Below the pieces are notes generated by a model. That model saw nothing but the letters and a program-made list of their open reading frames with translations. It had not been told where the DNA came from and searched no databases. A stretch of DNA of 64,000 nucleotides from Meandrina meandrites (lineage: Eukaryota > Cnidaria > Anthozoa > Scleractinia > Meandrinidae). The stretch covers positions 15,053,284 through 15,117,283 of the forward strand of contig OY855915.1 of NCBI GenBank assembly GCA_963693305.1, written 5' to 3'. Positions 56,901 to 64,000 of the stretch are shown here, one piece after another (position 1 is the first letter of the stretch; every line of letters starts with the position of its first letter). Both the position numbers and the translations under genes were made by a program.

Positions 56901-59900
56901 GTAATCTTTGAACGATGCAGTATATCGATAACTTCAATGGAATCGAATAGTCGCAAAAATAAAAGGGGTGCAAGAGGATCAATAGAAGAAGAAACAAACG
57001 CTCCGAAACGTTCCAATATGGCGGATAGTTGCGAAGAGGTGCTTGTTGACATAAAAGCTACAGTTACAACGATACTCAAGGAAAATCAACAATTCAAATA
57101 GGAAATAAAGGAGTTAAAAGCCGCCCTAAACGCCAACAAGAGGGAAACAGAGAAACTCAAAACACAGCTAACAAAGGCCGAGAAAGCAAATGGCACCTTG
57201 CAGAACGAGCTTGAACTAACAAGACACAAGCTTTATGAACAGATAGAAGAGACGAACAGGCTTGACGAAATTTACAATGAGCTGGAACAATATTCGCGCA
57301 AAAATTCTCAGGAAATTGTGAGAGTCCCTGAAAGGGCGTATACATCCACAGAAGAAGTCGTGATCCGCATAGGAGAAGCTGTAAACATCACTATCAACCC
57401 AGAAGACATTGAATTATCTCATAAGCTGAAACAAAAGAACAGCAGACCTATAATCGTAAAATTCTTAAGCCACAAAGTGAAGTCGCGACTTTACAAAGCA
57501 AGAACCAAGCTAAAGGGCTTCAAAGTGTCTGACATCTTTCCAAGTTACGCCAATGCTTCTCTTCATGAACAGTGTATATACATAAACGAGAATCTGACGG
57601 ATTACAGGCGAGAGTTGTTTTGTAAAAAAAAAAGACAACATGATTATCATCGCTTGGACAATTGATGGCAAACTTTTCGTGAAGACAACGCCAGATGGAA
57701 CGCCGATGAGAATATACAGTGAGGAGGACTTACAAGATCTTTGAAAATCAATTGACTACTGAACAAATGAAGGGATAATGGACTGGATTGCTGAGAGAAG
57801 GAACTCTAAAATAGGTTTTTTGTTTTTTAAAAAATTTGTGTTTGTTAATTTTATTTCGATACACTTTTTTGTCGCTTATTGTTATTATTACTGTAGGAGA
57901 GTGTAAACATAATAGTTCATCAGAAAACTACACTTAAATGCATAAATCAGATAAAGATATGGGAATCTATTTTATATTTCGTGATCAACAACCTTATTCT
58001 CAACATGTTCATCGAATTAAGCAGTAAACCAATCACAGCGGCTGAAAAAATAAAACACAGGTTCAGCTTCACTGATCGCTCACACCAAAATCAACGAACC
58101 GAAGCGACCAAAACGTTTATAAGTCTGTTTGAAGCTGTAAAAGTCATAAGAAAGGGAAGAGAAAGGCAAACGGTAGACGGAGCAAAGTGTATTCAACGAT
58201 TTAAAGTTGCTTTTACAATGAAATTTAGCAAACTGTGGCCAAAGTCATTCATCGCGAAAGCGAAGGACTGCACGGAAAGTGTGCAAGTTTACAAACCTCA
58301 CAGACCGCCGAAATTATTTAGAATCAAGGTTAGTTTCAGAAACTCTGCTTCAAATATTTTATTTCGAACTTATTTGACACGTAATTGTTTTGTTTTCACC
58401 AAGCTACAGACTTTACAGAAAGCACTGAAATTGCATAAAACTAGAATTAATTCAAGCGCGTACAAGAACACAGTGTGAATTTCTGCCATCGAAAATCAAG
58501 TAAGCTTTCAACGCGATCAATTTGAACTAGTTTTTTTCTTTCAAATAAGGTTTTTGAGTGAATGTTGAATGAAAAGATGTCCATACAGTTTTATTCCAGC
58601 CCTGTAAATGCATAACTGTTTATTGTGTTCCTTCTCATTTGATTGTTTCTGTGTTTTGTTTTGTTTTATTTTCTTCTACCTATACGTTTAGTTCTTTCAC
58701 TCCAACTGCAACGGGCAGCAAAATTCATTGTCGTGACCACCCTCAGTAAATATTCATTATGATCATTTATTAGAATCATATCTTCCGTTTTAATCATCAG
58801 ATAGACCAAAATTAGACATTAAACTAACGTTATTAAATTATTAGTCCTTACGCGTAGTCGAGCATACTGCTTTTTGTAGGTTTAACCTACATAAAACTAC
58901 CTAAAATGCACCATGGAAATGGCGAAATGATGCTAAAAGTGAATACCTGCGCACTGTGTAACATAAAAAAACAAAACTGGCCATTCTCAAAGTGGAAACA
59001 AATTTTCTTCCATGGGACACAATGCACTTTCAGACCTGGCAATTTGATTGGTTCTTGATATTAGCCCTAATCTGATTGGTGTGGCATAAATACATGACGA
59101 CTAAGAGGTATTTTTTGACAAAAAAGAAAACTCAAAAACTATGCGTTAATTAGCAATTATTGAATTTGGCTTCGGCTTCGGAGGATAACACCCTCCAAGA
59201 CCTACATAGTTAGATTCATAATTATCATACGAAAGCCGAATTCAATAATTGTTTTATTATTCCTTCAAAATATTTCCAACAGCTCTAAAAACACAATGGC
59301 TACTCACTCGGGCATAGAATTTTTGCTAACAGTGGCCAATTCCTCCGCTGTTGCTGGTTTTTGGATGTTTCTCTCCTGAAGATAAGCTTTAAAACTCAAG
59401 TGACTTCCCTTCGAAGCTTTCTTGATGTTTTTGTTATCTTAATCATCTAATATTTTGGCCATTTTTTCATCGCAATGTTGAAATTTAGCGACCATTTTTG
59501 GCCTTCAGCTGAGCTGCCGTTGTTGCGTGACGTCAATCGTCCAATAATTTTTCTGTTATTGGACAATTGACGTCATTCGGTCAATCATCCAATAATAGAA
59601 GTGTCTTCCAAATTTGGTCGGCGCTAGCCGGTTAGTTGGAATAAGCTGGGGATTGAAAGCCAATCAGAAACGAAGAAATATTTTGAATGAATAATGATCT
59701 GTGTTAGTATATACCAAACCAGTGAATAGTGCTTTTCGCGCACTGATTGGCTAGCTCGGAGGTGAATAGCAAGTACTATTCACCTCCGAGCAAAGCAAGA
59801 TGACTTCTACGAGTAACTTCAGTTAAAAAAGCGGGTTTTGATCCATAAAAGAAGCCGCTGTACTTAAATGTGTTGTCAACTGTACCGGGTCAGAACAATA

Positions 59901-62900
59901 CTAGGTTTACCGATGTTTATTTAAAACGTTTTAAGCGTTTCCTTCAACAAAACGATCGATAAAATGTGGTACAAAATATTTTCTTTACCTTCGCCGCGTT
60001 CACATACGCAAAATTAAAACGTTTAAGTCTGGATTTTTTCCTAATATTCAAATCCAGTCCGCATATTCTTGAGAGTCGTTCGCCGCATCTTGTAATAATT
60101 CAATGAACAGTTTTCTGCAGCATGTTCATGACTTCACGGACGTTTCCCAGGCTATAGTGACCGGCACAGGTTGTGTTCACGAGTAAATTAAACACTTAAA
60201 TTATGTTTTTCAGTAGTGAAAATAAAGTAAAGAACAATTTTCCGCTTGAAATTGTCCAAATCCATTCAACAAACGAAACAAGTTGCAAATTTATTTTCGT
60301 TGATCGAATGTGTAGTGTTGTCATGTGACTTTTCCCGCGCTGTCGTCTTTTCATGTGCGCAGTGTTCAGTACTTTGAATGGCTTTCTTTCACGGTAAAAC
60401 TTTTAATTTTAGGCCGGCTATTCAACTGGTTTGGTATATACTAAAACAATTATTCACCTCAGTGTCAGTGAACAGCGGCAAATATTTACCTCGCCGCTTC
60501 ATGGCTTGGTAAATATCCACCGCTGTTCACCTCCACTTTGGTGAATAATTGTTAATTATAATCCATCAAACGTTTTTCGCGCGCGCAATTGGTCTGCAGC
60601 CAAAACTGGGGAATATCAGATGATATTGCCCAGTTTTCGAACTTTGCGATTTACGTTTGCTTGTTTAGCTTTCATCCCGAGTAAATTGTTAATATGAATA
60701 AAACTAAACATTTTGAACAGACTAATAATATTTGAGCGCTGACAGAAATTTTTATTTCTTCGACATTTAAAACTTTGAGAAAAGGTCTCCCAGAATGCGG
60801 CCTTGTAAAAAAAAAATATTTGAAGGATAATAAATACAATAGCATCCATTTGGCTTCAAAATATGCACAGATATTTGTCCTTGGACATGTTCTGTTCCTC
60901 GAGTTTCGCTCTCGGAAAACTGTTCGCTTCTCAGAACAGATAATGTTTGCGGACAAATATCCATGCATATTTTCGCACCAAATGGAGGCTATTGTTTATT
61001 TATTCCCCTTTCAAACCTACCTGTGATGCTGATACAAATTTGCCACCTAAAAAATTAAAAACAACATGCATTATCATTCTACTCAACAAATGTCAGGGAA
61101 CACCATATCTCCCATCAGATATCACATGAATGCAAGGTTATACATGAAGCTCTAAGAATTATCAACATAACTAGTTAAGGAGACTTAAAACATCCTAAGA
61201 TAATAAACAGTATGCCTTTTTATCATGGGTTACACAACCTCCTTTTCGGGGGATGGGAGTGCTTTGTGGCATTTTGTCACAATGCTTCATTAGCAGGGTA
61301 TATATATCACTAGTATTGTATCCATTTATATTCATTCATTCCAAGTCATACAACCACCGATTCGGCCTCTAAATTAAATACCCAGTGGTTAAGGTCGATT
61401 ACCATTTTCAGGTATTGGCTTATCATGCTATTATATTAAGACAGAATCCGCCAGGACTTCGAGTAGTTATTGGACAAAATTATGTACCAAAATTATTTAC
61501 ACCTTATTGCAAGCTTTTGTGTTACTGCTTCAAATATCTTATAAAAAGAAATCTTTTCTAACAACACCAAACATCGAAAACCGATTTCGAAGTTCCACTG
61601 AATTCCACTAAATTGCTTAAAAGATGTGAGCTTTTGCCTATAGCTTGTGAACTTTGAATTTCATTTTCTCAGGCTCTGATAAAATTATTTACACCTTATT
61701 GCAAACTTTTGTGTCACTGCTTCAAATATCTTATCAAAAGAAATCTTTTCTAACGTCACCAAACACCGAAAACAAATTTCGAATTTCCACTGAATTCCAC
61801 TGAATCGCTTAAAGACGATTTTTCAAAACGGCTGCACGTGAGAATTTGCCTATACCTTGTGAACTTTGAAATTCATTTTCTAAGACTCTGATAAGAAGTT
61901 GTTGTCGGTGTTATCAGAGATTATTACTTATATCTTTACCTTTTGTTTAGGGTAGAAAATAACGCAATAGGATTTAAATTATTCTGGTACTCGATTTTTG
62001 TCCAACTTAAATAAATATTTCGTATAGTGTGATCGTCCGGGTGAGAGTAGTTCTGGTGAGAGTCAAGTGAAGAGTTGTTGTCAGTTGGTGATGTTATAAG
62101 TCTGGTCCGTTGAAACTGATTGGTCAGTTTAGCCGTGATGTTATTGGCTGTAAGACTCGTGTTCAGTCCGTCAACAGTAATTGGTCAGTTTCGATCCGTC
62201 TATTGTTAGTCAAATTAAGTAGTTCTGTCAGTTCTGTTTGTGGTCTGTTCGTCGGTTTTGTTTATGTCGTTAATTAGTTGTTTGTAAGGTGGCGGCAGTT
62301 GTTGACATCTGTTGATAGGCGTTTGTTCTAAGTTGGAAAGTAATAAATATTACTTAACATCCTGGTGGATTCCGTCTTAATACTAGCTGATGTTCAGATT
62401 GTTGTGAACTTTATAGTTGTTATTGAGTTGTACTGTTAGTTTTCATTATTTTGCGCATAATTATTATATTGTTTGCGAAATGTTTTGATGTGATTTTTTT
62501 CGAAAGACATAATAAAGAGGGTCATACATGGCTTTTGTTGACACAGCTCTAAAGTGGTTGCCTATAACATGATAAATGTTTTATATTTGGTTGAGTGGGG
62601 AGCAAATTAGAATATAAATATAATGTACATGATTGTATGACAATACGAAATAAAACAAAACTTTGATTTTAAGCAGTCTCTGCCTGTCCCTTGTTTTGCA
62701 TTAAAAAGTCAGTAAAAAAATCTGAACACTGAAGATCAATGATAATATTTACAATACAAAACTACCTTCTTACATTTCACAATTATTTCTGGCTAGATCA
62801 GCAATTTGGCTGTATTGTGACCAGTCAACATCCTAATTTAATTGCTGATTTCAATTAGCCAGAAATCATCATGAGGTTTATAAAAAAAAACTCTTCAAAA

Positions 62901-64000
62901 CTTCAACTTAAAAAAACAAGGTTTAATATTGCTGCATGTATTTAGCACTACCATTCTCATCCTACAGACAATAATAATTATTGTCTGAAGTACAACACTG
63001 TACCTGCTGTTCAAGGGACTCCTTGAAATGGGCAGCAACAACATTCTGCAACAGAACAAACTGTCTTACTTGTGATATCTAGAGCAGTAGTTCAGCAGCT
63101 CTCATAAGCTTGTAATTCAACTGGTCTCGGCCACTAGTGTAGCAGTTGCTATATTGTATTTTGGGGTTAGGGGCATTGTTCCTGTTGTTTGTTCTATTGT
63201 TCCCTCAAGGATATTGATCATCATTCATATGACCTTGTGAGAGCTGCTACCCAACCAATCTACAAACTAAGTTAATGTTTGCTCCTGTAGACGCATTTGA
63301 ACATTAATGATATCAAGTCACCAATGGAGCATCTTACAGTCAAGCACCTCAAACTGTAGCCACCTGACAAAGTTTTTGGCATCTTTTTGACTAAACTACC
63401 AATCAGATGCCTTGAAAAATGGAGGGCAGGGTTTCAACTGCTGCATGATTCATCATCAAATGCCAGAGTTTGAAAGGCATGAGCAAATATGCCAAGTTCA
63501 ACAGGCAATAAATAAATTTTATGCCAGCAATTTGGTCAAACTTAACTTTTTGTACAGGAAATGCATTTTTAATTAAAGATTTTTTTGAGACCTAATTTTC
63601 AAATTCAAGTCTTCTGCACTTGTATAATCTGTTGAAACTGAACGCTTCACAGATCCTTACGGAAATTTAATTTTATATGAAGCCAACTGATAAATAAGTT
63701 TTGTACGTCTTCCAACAGTTTAGTGAAGCAAAGCTCTTTTTGTAGTGTTGGCCATTCCTATATCGTCAGTTCAACTGCATATTCGCTCGTGTGTTGTGCA
63801 ACTGGAAACCTTCAAACTAGTCAAAAAGATGTCAAAAACTAAGTCAGGTGGCTACGGTTCTAGGCACTTGATTGTAAAACATTTCTAGTTCCATGTCTTC
63901 AGGCAGCTTCATGTAATTCCTTCCATTCCAATTTAATTCTGCATTTTCATGTCTACAAAGAGAAGTCAGATTATACTTACAGAAGGGAAAAGATTCTGGT
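35916..64000 (-). CDS. PTPN14: PTPN14/PTPN21-like FERM protein tyrosine phosphatase, 5' end outside window
   Basis: Coding exons 5' to 3' (minus): 63981-64000 (partial), 63004-63045, 61021-61046, 56223-56310, 54572-54660, 52571-52658, 51763-51884, 49658-49694, 49433-49475, 48611-49040, 48033-48204, 42934-43008, 42769-42843, 42451-42522, 39641-39769, 37024-37255, 36364-36524, 35916-36044. All junctions are GT/AG and phases fit, giving about 675 residues in the window. The N-terminal part is the end of a FERM domain ([45 protein letters not shown]). A Ser-rich linker leads to a PTP domain with [10 protein letters not shown], the WPD loop WPDHGVP and the catalytic P-loop [11 protein letters not shown]. 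The end, FLKNSRLI, is typical of PTPN14/21 (Pez), cytoskeletal and junctional phosphatases linked to Hippo/YAP control. All catalytic residues are present. The linker is shorter than in vertebrates. Confidence 0.92.
37607..37766. mobile_element. 160-bp MITE with long GC-rich inverted ends
   Basis: AAGACATAACGAACGACCAC at the left edge is repeated inverted at the right edge. The symmetry extends over about 38 bases including a CGCGCGACTACGCGAG stretch. No ORF. It lies in a phosphatase intron (between 37,255 and 39,641). Confidence 0.8.
40920..41850. repeat. 102-bp minisatellite, about nine copies
   Basis: Anchored on GCAGTGCATGAGTTGAGTTC, units recur at 102-base spacing (for example 41,001, 41,103, 41,316, 41,418, 41,618). 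One unit is 111 bases and one 98. Each contains the dyad TTTGACGAAATTTCGTCA and a second GACGAAA/TTTCGTC pair. The period is divisible by three, so long ORFs stay open in two minus-strand frames (40,783-41,856 and 41,415-41,813). These are most likely not genes. It lies in the intron between 39,769 and 42,451. Confidence 0.9.
43391..43394. repeat. Target-site duplication GCAC of the Ginger element
   Basis: GCAC precedes the left end. The matching GCAC is at 47,881-47,884. Confidence 0.75.
43430..43640. repeat. 40-bp subterminal tandem repeats of the Ginger element
   Basis: Four to five near-identical 40-base units with GGTCCTAAATGTAATAAAGG and TCCTAAGTGTAATAAC. Shorter inverted counterparts lie at 47,738-47,860. 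These are probably transposase binding sites (inference). Confidence 0.85.
44041..44100. repeat. Poly-C/poly-A tract
   Basis: A run of 16 C residues after AACC is followed by a long A-rich tract with G interruptions, inside the Ginger element. It is prone to sequencing error. Confidence 0.9.
44309..45724 (-). CDS. Ginger C-terminal region: OTU protease with acidic repeats
   Basis: 471 residues from the first ATG, but the open frame extends 24 codons further upstream to the TGA that ends the integrase ORF. The start begins with an SH3/chromo-like integrase tail ([15 protein letters not shown], about 14-28). An OTU deubiquitinase-type protease follows, with catalytic Cys134 in NGNCQFAAL and His252 in [10 protein letters not shown]. 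An acidic region (about 265-385) repeats a unit like D-E-x-D-D-D...S-x3-A-x-NQ about five times. The C-terminus [14 protein letters not shown] resembles an F-box start. OTU domains are known passengers of Ginger transposons. Confidence 0.75.
   Translation of the reverse strand: MVKTHLKSNPPSKYRIGEKVHVRLAKKGMTKTSRKQQVVEALVEKRNLKKQSYKVSFISPSSGKRERRWLSVVDITSLTLRDEKLKQKAARVEKQKRKIHREKFLIPMESDDYLNFIEDQGYEPAYNPPGNGNCQFAALAYQLRSLGISRSAETIREEIVRYLETHPLDDDGFPLHEWVAHFDSWPGYLTHMAQDHTYGDQLTLFAAANLYNVNIQIVSSLGAGAGHVFQPTSNIPITTLYLGHFAEEHGEHYITLNGPTNENNDNIPADSDANQVQERVHEQCNDNDDYDDNDNELAEDATNQIDDISNDEYDDDHMSTGRAVNQARHLTEFHDDDMLGDSAGNQEEGISQDEIEDNMSVDSAANQIKEASLDEDYDDDDDDDEAHYQLPNEVLDKIIDFALTGTEFSVITTYSSLCQLSDCLNQLTSHYIRRLPQVCYNHRDTASNGYHSMRKLCKEFGPSSGLLLALK
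45797..46888 (-). CDS. Ginger integrase-like (DDE) transposase
   Basis: 363 residues. The core contains the first Asp in [12 protein letters not shown], the second in [10 protein letters not shown] and the Glu in [11 protein letters not shown], about 35 residues after the second Asp (a DD34-35E triad). An HH-CC-like zinc region ([10 protein letters not shown] ... IVCSL) precedes it. The closing [13 protein letters not shown] is typical of integrases. The hydrophobic [16 protein letters not shown] start resembles a signal peptide, which is unexpected for a nuclear enzyme. The true start or an upstream exon may lie elsewhere. The ORF ends at a TGA in frame with the OTU ORF, so the two probably formed one protein. 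Confidence 0.85.
   Translation of the reverse strand: MKSSIILVLSMVSLIFSQFCICSEKTVEGRGNRNPSAIADDIYDALLMLVKGDSLPPVKERSRAQKSAAIRLWRSIGELSIRTENGNEVLFCKDRRILRSSEINHLVADEFHRTKGSGARKIVCSLKDKFVGLSKDHVQSILNRDKLHYRRNARFLNKAILKPIRARDVQVRHQVDLMDLGKRGKVKFKGIVYRYVLSVMNVFSRFIWLRPLQSKNSKAIAAELKVIYMENGSPLVLQSDQGSEFKGAVKRLCRKMHVKMVNSRPYHPQSQGKVERSHRALRSKMEYDLLKMGKKGLNWAKALPDYQRILNEDPKEVLKYKSPFEVYFARKPSYHHDVAPESEDSIMEKLLGNIANCNPTNTD
46889..47740. other. Ginger 5' region, AT-rich with AATG microsatellite
   Basis: Contains AAATAAATGAATAAA-type low complexity and seven AATG/GAATGAAT units near 47,100-47,130. A 144-codon ORF at 47,380-47,814 on the plus strand looks like chance coding and runs into the subterminal repeats. 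No gene was recognised. Confidence 0.5.
47738..47860. repeat. Right subterminal repeats of the Ginger element
   Basis: TTTATTACATTTAGGACC and GGGACATTTATTACATTTA units are inverted relative to those at 43,400-43,640. Confidence 0.8.
49700..51760. other. Phosphatase intron, sparse repeats
   Basis: About 50,080-50,240 contains a decayed copy of the SINE seen at 52,757 (shared ACAGGGTTACCCCC and CTACACCTGGGTGGAG). The rest is AT-rich without recognisable genes. Confidence 0.5.
52757..52985 (-). mobile_element. tRNA-derived SINE (minus)
   Basis: On the minus strand it starts CTCGGGTTCGAGCCCTGG, containing a B box (GGTTCGAGCCC). It continues with CACCCAGGTGTATAAATGGG and GGTAACCCTGCGATGGAC. This consensus is familiar from marine invertebrate genomes. 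It lies between phosphatase exons at 52,658 and 54,572. Confidence 0.75.
54885..55290. repeat. CGAACGGTTT minisatellite
   Basis: Degenerate 19-21-base units (GAACGGTTTATGAAATTT and variants), many containing the self-complementary core CGTTCGAACG or part of it. A 92-codon ORF (55,009-55,287) reads through as ERFMKF-type repeats and is probably not a gene. Intronic. Confidence 0.8.
55696..56015. mobile_element. MITE, GGTGGCTC family, near a facing end
   Basis: The left end GGTGGCTCTGAAACTGCTAG follows TTAA (55,692-55,695). The right end GAGCCTCC precedes TTAA (56,016-56,019). Eleven bases to the left lies the inverted end of another related copy (ATAGAGCCACC then TTAA at 55,677-55,680). The family resembles 18,856-19,515. 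Confidence 0.6.
56430..56720. repeat. Dispersed repeat, copy 2
   Basis: Same orientation and block order as 2388-2645, including ATTCTCGAACGTGATTGG and TAGGACAGTT units. Confidence 0.65.
56940..57744 (+). pseudogene. LINE ORF1-like coiled-coil protein, two lesions
   Basis: From ATG 56,940 the frame encodes a basic N-terminus, a coiled coil ([18 protein letters not shown] region) and an RRM-like region beginning LEQYSRKN. A folded C-terminal part follows, as in ORF1 proteins of LINEs that coat their RNA. An in-frame TAG at 57,099-57,101 interrupts it. A run of A at about 57,617-57,626 shifts the frame, with the expected C-terminus ([13 protein letters not shown] ... stop near 57,744) in another frame. 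It is antisense to and inside a phosphatase intron. No reverse transcriptase follows. Confidence 0.6.
57981..58478 (+). other. Unassigned 165-codon ORF
   Basis: It encodes a basic protein with no motif I recognise. Tracts like [15 protein letters not shown] and [12 protein letters not shown] look somewhat coding-like, and a donor-like AAG/GTTAGT occurs near 58,329. It could be a degraded transposon ORF or chance. Intronic and antisense to the phosphatase. Confidence 0.2.
59705..60443. mobile_element. TIR element with TAGTATATACCAAACCAGT ends
   Basis: A 19-base perfect inverted terminal repeat borders 739 bases. Inner ACCTCCGAGC / GGAGGTGAATAG-type hairpins lie near the left end. No ORF. A separate hairpin (AATTATTGAATTTGGCTTCG and its partner) lies at about 59,153-59,250. 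Confidence 0.65.
61021..61046 (-). other. 26-base micro-exon of the phosphatase gene
   Basis: Flanked by TTTTTTAG and GTAGGT on the minus strand. It encodes VANLYQHH plus two bases of an Arg codon completed by the next exon. It joins in phase with exons at 63,004-63,045 and 56,223-56,310 and restores the end of the FERM middle lobe. Included in the gene entry, listed here because such exons are easily missed. Confidence 0.85.
61488..61891. repeat. Tandem duplication of a roughly 200-base unit
   Basis: AAAATTATTTACACCTTATTG through CTCTGAT occurs twice in direct order (about 61,488-61,678 and 61,679-61,891). The second copy carries about 22 extra bases (an ACGGCTGCACGTGAG stretch). It lies in a phosphatase intron. 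From 61,900 to 63,000 I see only AT-rich sequence with a short hairpin at about 62,790-62,866. Confidence 0.8.
63334..63877. mobile_element. MITE with TTACAGTCAA ends, copy 2
   Basis: TTACAGTCAAGCACC and an imperfect inverted end TTGATTGTAA border 544 bases. Subterminal GTAGCCACC and GATGTCAAAAACT match the copy at 20,531-20,971. Intronic. Confidence 0.75.

Overview
This is a eukaryotic nuclear window from an animal, most likely a cnidarian and perhaps a stony coral or sea anemone. That is an inference from two intron-rich animal genes (a TRAF adaptor and a FERM-type protein tyrosine phosphatase), AT-rich DNA, tRNA-derived SINEs, a non-LTR retrotransposon and many short inverted-repeat transposons. 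I cannot name the species.

Layout. 1-11.6 kb: a complete five-exon TRAF gene (+). Its large first intron holds a THAP-domain transposon remnant, SINEs and several MITEs. 11.8-22 kb: a transposon graveyard. A LINE is split by nested MITEs and folded into a 2.2-2.9 kb near-identical inverted duplication. 23,136-33,998: the centrepiece, an apparently fresh insertion of a linear-virus-like element of the Polinton/polinton-like-virus/adintovirus kind. It has 561-bp inverted terminal repeats, a 5-bp target duplication, and a compact block of intact intronless genes (capsid protein, packaging ATPase, nuclease-like protein, fibre-like protein, several membrane proteins). An inward-facing SAP/zinc-repeat gene begins in each terminal repeat. 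35.9-64 kb (-): 18 coding exons of a PTPN14/PTPN21-type phosphatase running off the right edge. Its introns hold a Ginger-type DNA transposon (43,395-47,880), a 102-bp minisatellite, a LINE ORF1 remnant, SINEs and MITEs.

How the viral element works together. Capsid protein and packaging ATPase sit side by side as in related viruses, followed by putative virion or membrane proteins. A shared TTAAAGATTT-like motif lies 15-24 nt before many start codons and looks like a viral promoter. No DNA polymerase, protease or complete integrase is visible. Just inside the left repeat lies the first 53 codons of a retroviral-type integrase, cut off exactly at the repeat junction. My interpretation is that the left end of a larger virus was deleted and replaced by a copy of the right end, leaving a capsid-complete element that needs replication and integration functions supplied in trans.
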